Source of the DNA: Paenibacillus sp. YN15
GTDB lineage: Bacteria; Bacillota; Bacilli; Paenibacillales; NBRC-103111
DNA: 36,639 nucleotides
Assembly (NCBI RefSeq): GCF_003285005.1
Contig: NZ_QMFA01000025.1
Location: 57,150 to 93,788 of the forward strand
Direction of reading: 5' to 3'
Below, in pieces: positions 8,130-16,651 of the stretch (its first letter is position 1; every line of letters starts with the position of its first letter). The notes under the pieces are model-generated. The model was not told where the DNA came from. It searched no databases and saw only the letters and a program-made list of their open reading frames with translations. The position numbers and the translations under genes are program-made.

Positions 8130-9785
8130 CTAACCCTGCAGGCTGGCGGCTTCTCCGCTGACGGACCCTAGCTCTGTCACCGTTCCCCCAACTGCGGAAT
8201 CACACAGAAGCGGAGTTTCCACATTGACGAACCTATTGCCGAGCAGGAATACTTCATCTGCATCCACGGCGTGAACGCCTAACTGGGCATTTTTGAACAC
8301 ATTATCCAGAATGAGAACATGCTTGTTGAATTTGCCCGAAAAGCCGGAGGACTTGATGCCGATGCAGCCTGACGCCCCATATCTGGGGAAAAAGCCGCAG
8401 TTGTCAAATTCGCAGCCCTTAATGAGGATGTCGGAAGCGTGTCCGCCCTCCGAATGGGTGGGCAGCTCCGCGCCCAGCAGAACACCGGGGTTCATGGTGT
8501 TTTTATATAAGCAATTAATCAGATACAAATGGCTGTGGCGCACCAGATGCCCTGCGCCTGCTATGTTTATGAAGGAGGAATCGGTGCAGATATACCGCTC
8601 CGGCTCCCAGCAGTCCGCCGCTGCCAAAGTGCCGACGTCGGCTCCAGCCGGAAGGTCACGGGTAAAGGCAATCCGGTAATAATAGCCCTTGGCCGATCTG
8701 CCCTCCGGACTCCATTCGCTGATCTCCAGAAGATGGCTGACCTCCCCGGTATAGACCCTTACCATGGTGCCTGCTTGCAAAGGAGCATAGGTATGCAGGC
8801 AGTGAAACAGCGCCTCGCGGCTATTGTCCAGACGCTCCAGCACCAGCCAATTGCTGTGCATGTTCTGGCCGTCCATGCGGACTCCCTGCACCTCCATCCG
8901 GCTGATACTCAGCTGTCCGGTACATTTGAAGAGCTTCCAGGCATCCCGCGGAGCGGTGAACAAGCGGTTGCCTCCCGGCTTGAAAACCACCCGGTCGGCA
9001 GTAATCCCGCGGCAGAATTCCGTCAGCATACAGAAGCCGTTGGCGCTATAGGTTCTCAGGTTGGAGAGCTTGAGTCTGTCGCATCTGCCGAAGTAGGTCT
9101 GGAAATCTGTGCAGGCCCCTTGATGCCAGGAGAGATGCTCGCCTTCCCGCACCTTGGCGGCCACCTGAGGACAGGCCAGAGACAAAAGCCCGTCCTTTTC
9201 CAGCTTCCAGGGGGCGGAGGCGCCGTAGCCGTAAGTGACGCTTTCTCCGGATAAGGCGCCGGTCACCGGATCGAACCGGTTCATGCAATACGTGCCCATA
9301 CCGTCATAGCACAAATTGCCCTCAAATACCTTCACCTTGATTCCATTATCGTCCCGGTAGACCACCTCTCCTGCAGAGGAATAAGCAGGCTCCCGGGTAA
9401 AGGCCAGATTGACCACGGACAAATCCGGACAATCCTCGCACCAGAGAATGGCGGGAAGCTGGTTATGCAGCTTCATATCATTATAACCGGCCAGCACTGT
9501 TGCCGGAGTGCCGTCGTCATTCACCGCCCCCTGAAGGACTAGCCCGGAAATTCCCCTGATGGGAATGTGGCAAGCCTTCTGAACAGCATCGGGGCTGTCC
9601 GCGTCATGCCGGAAGCCTTCCGTTTCAATCACCGAAACACTGTGAAGCCGGTATGTGCGGGGCTCAAACACCAAGGTCCGGATTCCCGTTTCCAGAGCAT
9701 GTCCGACGGCGGCCCGGATTTGCCCGGCATCGTCCTCCCCTTTGAAATCCTTTACATATATTGCTGCAATCGTATTCAATTCCAT
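8130..9785 (-). CDS. Right-handed parallel beta-helix protein, GH110-like
   Basis: 551 aa with no signal peptide. The N-terminus ('YVKDFKGEDDAGQIRAAVGHAL') is the entry segment of pectate-lyase-like beta-helix proteins. The middle contains 'RDAWKLFKCTGQLSISRM' then 'GVRMDGQNMHSNWLVL', which resembles the repeat and Asp-containing region of GH110 alpha-1,3-galactosidases ('DDALNVHG' type). Later turns read 'FINIAGAGHLVRHSHLYLINCLYKN' and 'ILIKGCEFDNCGFFPRYGASG', typical helix rungs. Without a secretion signal it probably acts on imported oligosaccharides. The AraC gene is divergent across a 188-nt spacer and likely activates it. The fold is confident; GH110-type activity is only a resemblance and could instead be a lyase or an unclassified glycosidase. 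Confidence 0.75.
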   Translation of the reverse strand: MELNTIAAIYVKDFKGEDDAGQIRAAVGHALETGIRTLVFEPRTYRLHSVSVIETEGFRHDADSPDAVQKACHIPIRGISGLVLQGAVNDDGTPATVLAGYNDMKLHNQLPAILWCEDCPDLSVVNLAFTREPAYSSAGEVVYRDDNGIKVKVFEGNLCYDGMGTYCMNRFDPVTGALSGESVTYGYGASAPWKLEKDGLLSLACPQVAAKVREGEHLSWHQGACTDFQTYFGRCDRLKLSNLRTYSANGFCMLTEFCRGITADRVVFKPGGNRLFTAPRDAWKLFKCTGQLSISRMEVQGVRMDGQNMHSNWLVLERLDNSREALFHCLHTYAPLQAGTMVRVYTGEVSHLLEISEWSPEGRSAKGYYYRIAFTRDLPAGADVGTLAAADCWEPERYICTDSSFINIAGAGHLVRHSHLYLINCLYKNTMNPGVLLGAELPTHSEGGHASDILIKGCEFDNCGFFPRYGASGCIGIKSSGFSGKFNKHVLILDNVFKNAQLGVHAVDADEVFLLGNRFVNVETPLLCDSAVGGTVTELGSVSGEAASLQG

Positions 9786-9811
9786 CGACTCCTCGTTGTG
9801 GTCATGCAGAC

Positions 9812-9817
9812 ATTATA
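9812..9817 (-). promoter_or_regulatory. -10 box of the beta-helix gene
   Basis: Read on the minus strand, TATAAT lies 26 nt upstream of the ATG at 9785. The -35 region at 17 nt is GGATTT, a poor match, consistent with dependence on an activator such as the divergent AraC protein. The SD is GAGGAG just before the start. Confidence 0.5.
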
Positions 9818-9973
9818 GGTCCTGTGCGGTTAAAAAATCCATAAAGAAATTTGCAAAATCATGAATTTTCCGGCGATTTCACGAACCGGCTCTCCCGGGC
9901 ATTCATATCTGTACCCTGGAAATTATGCTATAGTACAGGTAGACCAATCAGGATGGAAGCGAGGGAACGGTTC

Positions 9974-10849
9974 GTGACGCTATACCCTTCCAATAAACAG
10001 CTTTCCGACTATCCGCAGATTCAAGAGGCATTTCCCTTTCACTTGACGGTTAACGAGCTGACCCGCCCGTTTCCCGCCCACCGCCATGATTTTCTGGAGT
10101 GCTCGCTGGTTCTGGAGGGAGAGGGCTGGGAGGTGGTGAACGGCATCCGCCACCGCATGTCGCCGGGGACCTTTACCTTTCTTTTGCCGTTCCAGGTGCA
10201 TGAGCTGGGCGTAGCGCCAGGCCAGGTGCTCCGGCTGTACAACTGCATGTTTGACCGGGAATGGCTGACCTTCGGCATGAACGGGGGCGGGCTGCTGGGG
10301 AAGCTGCTTTTCCGCGAAGAGGGGGGAGAGGCCTTCGTTCAGCTGCCTGCAGACGAAATGGAAGAAGTCGCCGGATTGTTCCGCAGTATGGAGCGGGAGG
10401 CGGCAAAAAAGGACAGGTGGTCCCGGGAGATGGTTCGGCTGAAGCTCTCGGAGCTGTTGATCCGCTTCGACCGGTTATTGGGGCCCCGGGGGATTATGAA
10501 GGCGGGGGAATTGCCGGAGAAGGGCTCTATCTGGCCGGCCATCCGGCACATCCAATACCACTACCGGGAGGACCTTACGCTGGCGGGGCTGGCCAAGGAG
10601 TTTGGCTTCAGCATTCCGTATCTGAGCGCGGAGATCAAGCGCAAAACGGGCATGAATTTTCTGGCTCTGCTTCACTCTATCCGCATCCAGCATGCCTGCG
10701 GCCTTCTGCTGTCCACCTCATTGACCGGAATGGACATCGCCGTGGAAGCAGGCTTTAATTCATATAAGGCCTTTATGCGAAACTTCCGGGCCGCCATGGG
10801 AATGACGCCGGGAGAGTACCGCCGGGAAAACCGCGAGTTCCGGGAGTAA
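9974..10849 (+). CDS. AraC family regulator, divergent from the beta-helix gene
   Basis: 291 aa from a GTG at 9974, chosen because GAGGGA lies 7 nt upstream. An ATG at 9953 in frame has AGG directly abutting it and is less likely. The N-terminal cupin-like sensor domain has 'RPFPAHRHDFLECSLVLEGEGWEVVNG' and 'GTFTFLLPFQVHELG' (sugar-sensing AraC type). The C-terminal 100 residues hold two HTH motifs: 'LTLAGLAKEFGFSIPYLSAEIKRKTG' and 'GMDIAVEAGFNSYKAFMRNFRAAMGMTPGEYR'. A TATAGT -10-like box lies at 9929-9934. It probably activates the divergent beta-helix gene in response to an imported oligosaccharide. Family is certain; target inferred from layout. Confidence 0.88.
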   Translation: MTLYPSNKQLSDYPQIQEAFPFHLTVNELTRPFPAHRHDFLECSLVLEGEGWEVVNGIRHRMSPGTFTFLLPFQVHELGVAPGQVLRLYNCMFDREWLTFGMNGGGLLGKLLFREEGGEAFVQLPADEMEEVAGLFRSMEREAAKKDRWSREMVRLKLSELLIRFDRLLGPRGIMKAGELPEKGSIWPAIRHIQYHYREDLTLAGLAKEFGFSIPYLSAEIKRKTGMNFLALLHSIRIQHACGLLLSTSLTGMDIAVEAGFNSYKAFMRNFRAAMGMTPGEYRRENREFRE

Positions 10850-10879
10850 GGGCGGGTGAGGGGGTGTCAGTGGCTTAAA

Positions 10880-11077
10880 GGAACTGAGTGACTGTTATGC
10901 GGCGGAAATAGCCCGCCTCAGACTGTTGCGGAACTCAGCGGCGCTTATTGGCCTGATGAGGCCGGTTTCCGTTGAATTTCCCTTGTTTAGAGCTTCTGAG
11001 TTCCGCTAGGATTCCAAATCCCCGGTTTTCGTCAAATAACGGCTCCTGAGTTCCATCCGGATCTGAACGCGAGTTCC
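10880..11077 (+). repeat. Intergenic inverted repeat cluster A (GGAACTCAG units)
   Basis: Forward units start with GGAACTGAG at 10880 and GGAACTCAG at 10930, each running into TTAT or TTATT about 15 nt later. Inverted units end with CTGAGTTCC at 10996-11004 and 11046-11054; the second is preceded by CAAATAACGG. A further partial GAGTTCC lies near 11071. The layout is two forward then two inverted copies at about 50-nt spacing, between convergent genes. No ORF of interest is present. Confidence 0.6.
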
Positions 11078-11152
11078 GTATAAACCGAACGCAAACACCG
11101 ATGGAGGGTTGGCGCGGATCATGCTCCGGGTTATACGCTTGCAAAAATTCAA

Positions 11153-11182
11153 AAAAAGGAAGCGGCGGCCCGCTTCCTTTTT
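11153..11182. terminator. Bidirectional rho-independent terminator
   Basis: Stem AAAAAGGAAGCGG (11153-11165) / CCGCTTCCTTTTT (11170-11182) with loop CGGC. A- and T-tracts on both sides let it serve the small minus-strand gene ending at 11196 and any readthrough from the plus-strand AraC gene. Confidence 0.8.
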
Positions 11183-11195
11183 AATCTTTCCGCCC

Positions 11196-11375
11196 TTATT
11201 GAGCCGGCTCCCACTTGCACCGGATCGGAGAAACAATCGCGTTGTCCGCCTTCAGCTCCTTGAAGGCCTTGTCCACTTCCTTGCGGTCGAGGCCGGTGGC
11301 TTTTTCCACTTCACCTGCCGTTACCGGTTTGCCTGCGGCCTTCATAGCCTCCAGCACTTGTTCCTTTGCACTCAT
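11196..11375 (-). CDS. Small winged-helix-like protein
   Basis: 59 aa from the ATG at 11375, which has a strong AAGGAGGTG with 7-nt spacing; the in-frame ATG 11 codons earlier (11408) lacks one. The whole protein is one compact HTH-like unit: 'KEQVLEAMKAAGKPVTAGE', 'VEKATGLDRKEVDKAFKELK', 'IVSPIRCKWEPAQ'. This pattern (helix, helix, recognition helix, wing ending in SPxRCxW) recurs in small MarR-like or DprA-winged-helix-like proteins in Firmicutes and archaea. Probably DNA- or RNA-binding, possibly as a dimer. It has its own terminator. No specific function known to me. Confidence 0.75.
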   Translation of the reverse strand: MSAKEQVLEAMKAAGKPVTAGEVEKATGLDRKEVDKAFKELKADNAIVSPIRCKWEPAQ

Positions 11376-11418
11376 CGTAAGCACCTCCTTTCCGTAAGCT
11401 CTGCGCATCCCGCCGGCC

Positions 11419-13353
11419 TCACCGGTGATCGGAAGCCGCCCGGAAGCGCTTCGAGGATTTGCGCTCCTTCTTGACGGCGTACATTTTGAAATCCGCCTGC
11501 TTCAGAAGCGATTCCACATCCTCCCCGTCCGAGGGGTACAGGCTGATGCCGATGCTGGACTGGACAGTGATTTCACGCCCGCCCATCTGGATGCTTCTGC
11601 GCAGATGCTGCGAGATGTCGTCCACCGCCATCAAAGCCTCCTGCATGGTGCCGATTCCCTGCAGCAGCATGGCAAATTCGTCTCCTCCCAGCCGCGCGGC
11701 TACGAGTCCCGACCGGGTCAGCTCCTTCATCCGCCTGCCCAGCTCCCGGAGTACAATGTCTCCATTTTCATGGCCGTATGTATCGTTGATCAATTTCAGA
11801 TCATCCATATCGATATAGACGATAGCGAATACGCCTCCAGTAGTTTTGGCGGTTTCGATGGCCTTTTCCACCCGTTCATAGAACATTTTCCGGTTGGACA
11901 ATCCGGTCAGACTGTCATTGTAGGCCAAAAAGCTGATGTAATCCTCCGCTTTTTTGCGCTCCGTAATGTCATGGATAATGGAATAGATAATGGACCGTTT
12001 GCCGAAGGGCACTGCGGAGGAGTGGATTTCCACATCCCGGATATCGCCGTCCGCCAATTTATGCTTCATATGCAGCACGGCGCTTTGCTCCTGCACGATT
12101 TGGCGGGCCATGGCTACCCCTTCCTGGAAGGTGGTGCCGTCCAGAGCCGTCAGCTTCATGGATTCGAAGTCCTTGAAGGAATAGCCGTAGAACGCCAGCG
12201 CCGCATTGTTCACCGATAAAATCTGCAGCGACTCGGGGTCCACCAGGCACATCACGGCGGAATGCTTGTCGAACATGGCCCGGAAGCGCTCCTCGCTCTC
12301 CCGGAGCTTCCGCTCGAATTCCTGGTGGATGCGGATTTCCTCCTGAAGCCGCTTCTTCACGGCGATGTCCTGCCCGATCACCATAATGCCCAGAATGTCC
12401 CCGGTGCTTTTGTCCTTAATCCGGGAGAAGGAGAGGCGCAGCGGAATCATCCGCCCGGTTCTGCTCATGAAATTGACCTCCGCATAGGCGGTGGTATCCA
12501 AGGCATTGCGGCTGTGCACAATGGTGTCGATCACATCTTTTTCCACGCATAAATCCCTCAGGGGCAGGTTTCCCAACTCCTCCTGGCTGTATCCCAGAAG
12601 CCCCACCGTCCTGCGGTTGATCCGCTGGATTCGCCCTTCCGTGGAGAGCAGGAAAAAGGAGTCCATCATTTCCGTCAAAATCTCATCATAGAGCACATGC
12701 TCCGATAAGGAGAACAATCCGTAGCGGTGATTGGCTGCGGTTATCCCCAGAATCAGCACCAGGCAAAAGAATTGCCCCATTGCAGGGATATCCGTATAGC
12801 CCAAAACCGGCAGGATAAACTGGGAGACGAAATTGCCCGTAAAAGTCAGAGTTGCGCTGACCAGCACCAGATTCAACAGCTTGCGCTGCCGCCGGTTTTG
12901 GCTTTGCAATCGCATACGAACAATGATGCCCAGCGCTGCCAGCTGATAAACCAAATCATACCCGTTATCCAACTGCTGGAACAGTGTGACTACAGCCGGC
13001 GTCTCTGATCCGGTGTCCATCATGAACACCCGCATGAATAGGAGGATGGCCGGAATGACATAGAGCATAGCTTGGGGGAACGGCTTCAGAAACAAGGGAA
13101 TTCGGGCAAACCGGAGGGCGGTATGAAGCACCAGGGCGCTGAAGAAGCACCAGCCCACAGCGGACAGCTTGATCCAGAAAACCGAATATTCCATGTAGAC
13201 AAACGTATAGGCAAAGGACCAGACAGCAAGGCTAAGGCAGGTCAGCAAAAACAGAATGCTGACGGCATTTCGTCTATATCGGACAACCGGATAAATGCCG
13301 GTGAAGAAGTACACCACAAAAGTGATGAGAGAGAATATGGCATATGCGGTCAT
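11419..13353 (-). CDS. Membrane diguanylate cyclase: 7TM, two PAS domains and GGDEF
   Basis: 644 aa. Residues 1-220 contain about seven hydrophobic helices resembling the N-terminal 7TM sensor (HisKA_7TM type). Residues of about 225-340 form a first PAS ('ILTEMMDSFFLLSTEGRIQRINR') with a PAC segment, and about 355-475 a second PAS ('RFRAMFDKHSAVMCLVDPESLQILSVN', closing 'IIHDITERKKAEDY'). The remainder is a GGDEF domain ('DSLTGLSNRKMFYERV', 'DMDDLKLINDTYGHENGD', 'AARLGGDEFAML'). The intact GGDEF predicts c-di-GMP synthesis at the membrane. At the inhibitory site the canonical RxxD reads RSGL, so product inhibition may be lost. No EAL domain. Input signal unknown. Confidence 0.9.
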   Translation of the reverse strand: MTAYAIFSLITFVVYFFTGIYPVVRYRRNAVSILFLLTCLSLAVWSFAYTFVYMEYSVFWIKLSAVGWCFFSALVLHTALRFARIPLFLKPFPQAMLYVIPAILLFMRVFMMDTGSETPAVVTLFQQLDNGYDLVYQLAALGIIVRMRLQSQNRRQRKLLNLVLVSATLTFTGNFVSQFILPVLGYTDIPAMGQFFCLVLILGITAANHRYGLFSLSEHVLYDEILTEMMDSFFLLSTEGRIQRINRRTVGLLGYSQEELGNLPLRDLCVEKDVIDTIVHSRNALDTTAYAEVNFMSRTGRMIPLRLSFSRIKDKSTGDILGIMVIGQDIAVKKRLQEEIRIHQEFERKLRESEERFRAMFDKHSAVMCLVDPESLQILSVNNAALAFYGYSFKDFESMKLTALDGTTFQEGVAMARQIVQEQSAVLHMKHKLADGDIRDVEIHSSAVPFGKRSIIYSIIHDITERKKAEDYISFLAYNDSLTGLSNRKMFYERVEKAIETAKTTGGVFAIVYIDMDDLKLINDTYGHENGDIVLRELGRRMKELTRSGLVAARLGGDEFAMLLQGIGTMQEALMAVDDISQHLRRSIQMGGREITVQSSIGISLYPSDGEDVESLLKQADFKMYAVKKERKSSKRFRAASDHR

Positions 13354-13495
13354 AGGGGAAAATCACATCCTCCTCTAAAGGTTCCTAGGATGGGCCAAGC
13401 CTAAACGCACATATCTGTATTGTATATAGATTTTGCGAAAAAGGATATATCATCTAATAAAAAAGCTTCTAAGGTTAAACGGGTGAGCTGCCCGG

Positions 13496-13673
13496 CGGAC
13501 AGAGGGTCCGTTATTTTCCTCATTTTGACTCTTTCTGGATTTTCACGGACAGACGATCCGTTATTTCGCTCCATAAGCAAGGAGACCCCCCATTTTTTCG
13601 CACTTAACGGAACCAGGGTCCGCTCCGGAGAAAAAAGGGTCGGTTTTTGCGAAATAACGGAACCAGGGTCCGC
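13496..13673 (+). repeat. Intergenic inverted repeat cluster B (GCGGAC...TCCGTTATTT units)
   Basis: Forward units at 13496-13520 and 13545-13570 share CGGACAGA and TCCGTTATTT. Inverted units at 13595-13626 and 13649-13673 share TAACGGAACCAGGGTCCGC. Spacing is about 50 nt and order is forward, forward, reverse, reverse, as in clusters A, D and E but with a different unit. A further half unit (GGGTCCGTA) lies near 13706. It fills the gap between the GGDEF gene start and the ABC remnant; the rest of 13354-13788 shows nothing else. Confidence 0.65.
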
Positions 13674-13788
13674 ACAATGAGCTGCATGATGCGGGAAGTC
13701 ACGAAAGGGTCCGTACAACGAGGCGTATGACACCAGGCGTGATTAATGGCCATCAGCCAGAGGCCCCCCGGCCCGGGGCGCCCCTTGT

Positions 13789-14388
13789 TTATGCTTGAAC
13801 GGGCCCTCGCCCGGTCTCCTCCAAGCTCCACAGCTCCCGGAAGTAGGGGCTGCCCTCCATCAAGGAGGCAAAGTCCCCGATCCCTGCGATTTCGCCGTTG
13901 CGCACCAAAACGATGCAGTCTGCATGTTGAATGGAGCGGAGACGGTGGGCCACGATCACCAGGGTTTTGTCGGCGAACAGATCCAGAATGCCGTCCATCA
14001 AGTTTTTTTCCGTCTTATTGTCCAGGGCCGAAGCCGGCTCGTCTAGGATCGCCATATTCCGCTTTTGCGCCATCACCCTGCCGAAGGCCAGCCGCTGCCA
14101 TTTAATGAGATTGACCAGCAGGGCAAAAAGAGCGAAAAAGGCTTCATGAATCATCCTGATCCGGGTGCTGGTCCGGACAATTTCCCCCGCCGTCTGCTGC
14201 AGCCGCTCCAGCTCCTTGGCGTACCGACGGTTCAGCCGGAATACGGCCAGCTCCATAAAGCCGCGGACGGATAAGGCGGACATTTTCTCCTGGCTTGCCA
14301 GAAGCTTGGATTTGATATAGTAGGATTGCGCGGCTGTGTATAGGCGGGGAGATGTCGCGAAGGGAAGCTTTGTAATGCACATCCCCAT
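13789..14388 (-). pseudogene. Remnant of an ABC exporter (TM-NBD) with internal deletion
   Basis: The 199-aa ORF joins two pieces of an ABC exporter. Residues of about 35-95 ('FRLNRRYAKELERLQQTAGEIVRT...IHEAFFALFALLVNLI') resemble the coupling helix and a membrane helix of the permease domain. From about 96 on it is the C-terminal end of the ATPase: 'KWQRLAFGRVM', Walker B 'MAILDEPASALD', the switch His in 'TLVIVAHRLRSIQHAD', then 'GEIAGIGDFASLM'. Walker A, the Q-loop and most of the LSGGQ signature are missing, so it cannot hydrolyse ATP. The junction implies a deletion removing the rest of the TMD and the first half of the NBD. The start codon is uncertain; an in-frame ATG also exists at 14283. 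A decaying gene, not a functional transporter. Confidence 0.75.
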
Positions 14389-14494
14389 AGGGTATAATCA
14401 AATATGTATAAATTTATGATCATTTGACAAGTATTTTTAAAGTTTTTTCTGAACTATTATTCTAAAATAGATAGAGTGTGTGTAAAGGGATTGT

Positions 14495-14514
14495 GCCGAA
14501 ATTGCAATTGCGGC
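14495..14514 (+). promoter_or_regulatory. Palindrome upstream of the pectin-ester operon
   Basis: GCCG-AA-ATTGCAAT-TG-CGGC: a perfect ATTGCAAT core with complementary GCCG/CGGC arms, about 50 nt before the first gene of the operon. Candidate operator; the binding protein is unknown. Confidence 0.35.
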
Positions 14515-14563
14515 GTACTTGTGCAACAGTTGGATCACTCGGTAGAAGACGGACGATGGGGGA

Positions 14564-15634
14564 ATGGCTATGACGGCAACAAAGGATTATTTGCAAAGAC
14601 TTCTGGAGGAGAACCGGCCGGCCTTTGCCTATACGGCGGAAACCGATTGGAAAATTTGGCGCAGCGGGCTGAAGGAACGGCTGGCCCGGCGGCTGGGGCT
14701 TCATCCGGTGCAGGCATACAGCCGGACGAGCCCGGATGAGCCGGCTTATGCGGGAGCTTCCTTCGCTCCGGAAGAACCGCCTGTTGTGCTGGAGCGGGTG
14801 CAGCGCCAGGGTTATGTGCGGGAACGGGTGGAGTGGACCACCATGGACGGCATGCGTATGCCTGTTTATGTGCTTATCCCCGACGGTATCCGGGAAGCCC
14901 GGCCGGGCATCGTAGCGATTCACGGCCATGGCTACGGCAGCAGGGAGATTGTCGGGCTGGAGCCGGACGGTTCCGAGCGGCAGGCTGTGCCGGGGCTGCA
15001 TAAGGATTTTGCCGTGGAGCTGGTGAAGCGGGGGTTTGTAGTGGCTGCGCCGGAGCTGTTGGCCTTCGGCGACAGGAGGCTGCCGGAGGATATTGCAGTT
15101 GGTCCCAAACAAAGCTCCTGCGGCCGGATTTCCGCCCATCTGATGATGCTGGGCCGCAATATCGGCGGTGTACGGGTGGCCGAGACCATGCAGACAGTGG
15201 GCTATCTGCTGTCGCGCCCGGAGGTGAAGCCGGGAGCCATCGGCTGTATGGGCATTTCCGGCGGAGGGCTGGTAGGGGCTTATGCGGCGGCGCTGGATGA
15301 GCGCATCGGAGCCACGGTGGTCAGCGGCTACGCCAATACCTTCCAGGACAGCATTCTGACCCGGATGCATTGTTTGGACAATTACATTCCCGGCATTCTC
15401 CAGGACGCGGAAATGCCGGAGCTCATCGGCCTGATCGCTCCCCGCAGCCTGCTGGTGGAAACCGGCGAATCGGACCGGGTATTTCCCCGGGAAGGGGCCC
15501 TGAAAGCCATAGAGAAGCTGGCTATAATTTATGAGGCGGCCGGCGCGAAGGATGAGCTGGCGGTGGACTATTTTGCCGGCGGGCATGAAATCAGCGGAGC
15601 GCGAGCTTACGAATGGCTCCGCCGTTTGGAATAG
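14564..15634 (+). CDS. Alpha/beta hydrolase, probable esterase (Abhydrolase_7-like)
   Basis: 356 aa with no signal peptide. It begins with a helical cap segment, then the hydrolase core 'RPGIVAIHGHGYGSREI' (oxyanion strand), nucleophile elbow 'GCMGISGGGLVGAYAAAL' (Ser in GISGG), acid region 'VETGESDRVFP' and catalytic His in 'YFAGGHEISG'. This resembles the acetyl-xylan-esterase/Abhydrolase_7 group often found in Paenibacillus carbohydrate loci. The stop is 15 nt before the pectinesterase start, and the next two genes are carbohydrate esterases, so it probably removes acyl groups from pectic oligosaccharides (inference). An ATG at 14570 is an alternative start with the GGGGGA spaced better. 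Confidence 0.8.
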   Translation: MAMTATKDYLQRLLEENRPAFAYTAETDWKIWRSGLKERLARRLGLHPVQAYSRTSPDEPAYAGASFAPEEPPVVLERVQRQGYVRERVEWTTMDGMRMPVYVLIPDGIREARPGIVAIHGHGYGSREIVGLEPDGSERQAVPGLHKDFAVELVKRGFVVAAPELLAFGDRRLPEDIAVGPKQSSCGRISAHLMMLGRNIGGVRVAETMQTVGYLLSRPEVKPGAIGCMGISGGGLVGAYAAALDERIGATVVSGYANTFQDSILTRMHCLDNYIPGILQDAEMPELIGLIAPRSLLVETGESDRVFPREGALKAIEKLAIIYEAAGAKDELAVDYFAGGHEISGARAYEWLRRLE

Positions 15635-15649
15635 AAGGAGGACTTAACC

Positions 15650-16651
15650 ATGATCGTAGCCAAAGACGGCAGCGGCGATTTTACAACTGTCCAGGAAGCG
15701 GTGAACGCCATTCCCGAGAATGCTTCGGGCTGGACGGTCATTCATATCAAGAATGGCGAATACAAGGAAAAGCTGCAAATTTTGCGGCCCCGGGTGAAGC
15801 TGGTGGGGGAGAGTGCGGAAGGGACAGTTCTTTATTTTGACGATTATGCCAAAAAAACCTTCCCCGACGGCAGGGAGTACGGCACCTTCAACTCCCAGTC
15901 CTTCCTGATCGGCGCCGATGATTTTGAGGCCGAGAATCTGACCATCTCCAATACGGCAGGCAGCGGGGACAAGATGGGGCAAGCCGTGGCGGTTTATGCC
16001 GACGGGGACCGGATGGTTTTCCGGAATTGCCGGTTTACGGCCAGCCAGGACACCCTGTTTACAGCGCCCCTGCCGCCCAAGCCGGTGGAGCGGGCCGCCT
16101 TCGGCGGACCGCGGGACGAAGCGCCGCGGCGCAAGCTGCGCCAATTGTACGAGCGCTGCTACATTGCGGGAGACGTGGATTTTATTTTTGGCTCCGCCAC
16201 GGCGGTGTTTAAGGATTGCGAGATTTTCTCGAAGAAGCGCCTTGTTCCCGAAGGGGGAGAAAAAACCATCCACGGCTATATAACTGCCGCCTCCACGGAT
16301 GAGGAGAATCCTTACGGCTATGTATTCGCCAATTGCCGGCTGACCGGGGATGCGCCGGAGAACAGCGTGTATCTGGGCCGCCCCTGGCGGGATTACGGCC
16401 ATACGGTTTTTCTCAATTGCTGGATGGGCGGGCACATCAAGCCGGAGGGCTGGCATTATTGGAAGCCGGAGCGGGAGAAAACCGCACGTTACGAGGAGTT
16501 CGGCAGCACCGGACCCGGAGCCGGCAGGCGGGAGAGCCGGGTGCCTTGGTCGAAGCTGCTGACGGCGGAAGAAGCGGGGCAATATGACTTGAACCGGGTG
16601 CTGTCCGGCCAAGACGGCTGGAGCCCGTTGAAGGAGGCGGAAACCAAATGA
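15650..16651 (+). CDS. Pectinesterase (CE8), cytoplasmic form
   Basis: 333 aa. It de-methylesterifies galacturonosyl residues. CE8 signatures: N-terminal 'VAKDGSGDFTTVQEAVNAIP', 'GQAVAVYADGD', 'FTASQDTLF' (Gln and Asp of the active site), 'CYIAGDVDFIFGSATAVF' (nucleophile Asp in DFIFG) and 'VYLGRPWRDYGHTVF' (Arg and Trp). There is no signal peptide, unlike secreted pectinesterases, so it likely acts on imported methylated oligogalacturonides. The SD AGAAGGAGG precedes the ATG. Its last 4 nt overlap the next gene's ATG, so the two are translationally coupled. Confidence 0.93.
   Translation: MIVAKDGSGDFTTVQEAVNAIPENASGWTVIHIKNGEYKEKLQILRPRVKLVGESAEGTVLYFDDYAKKTFPDGREYGTFNSQSFLIGADDFEAENLTISNTAGSGDKMGQAVAVYADGDRMVFRNCRFTASQDTLFTAPLPPKPVERAAFGGPRDEAPRRKLRQLYERCYIAGDVDFIFGSATAVFKDCEIFSKKRLVPEGGEKTIHGYITAASTDEENPYGYVFANCRLTGDAPENSVYLGRPWRDYGHTVFLNCWMGGHIKPEGWHYWKPEREKTARYEEFGSTGPGAGRRESRVPWSKLLTAEEAGQYDLNRVLSGQDGWSPLKEAETK

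Noticed and set aside
14424-14460. TTGACA with a TATTAT box upstream of the pectin-ester operon
   Set aside because: The -35 is perfect, but the spacing to TATTAT is about 25 nt, too long for a sigma-A promoter, and no good box lies at 17 nt.
14462-15586. 374-codon minus-strand frame opposite the alpha/beta hydrolase
   Set aside because: The composition is that of an antisense frame (His, Gln, Arg rich), with no recognisable domain.
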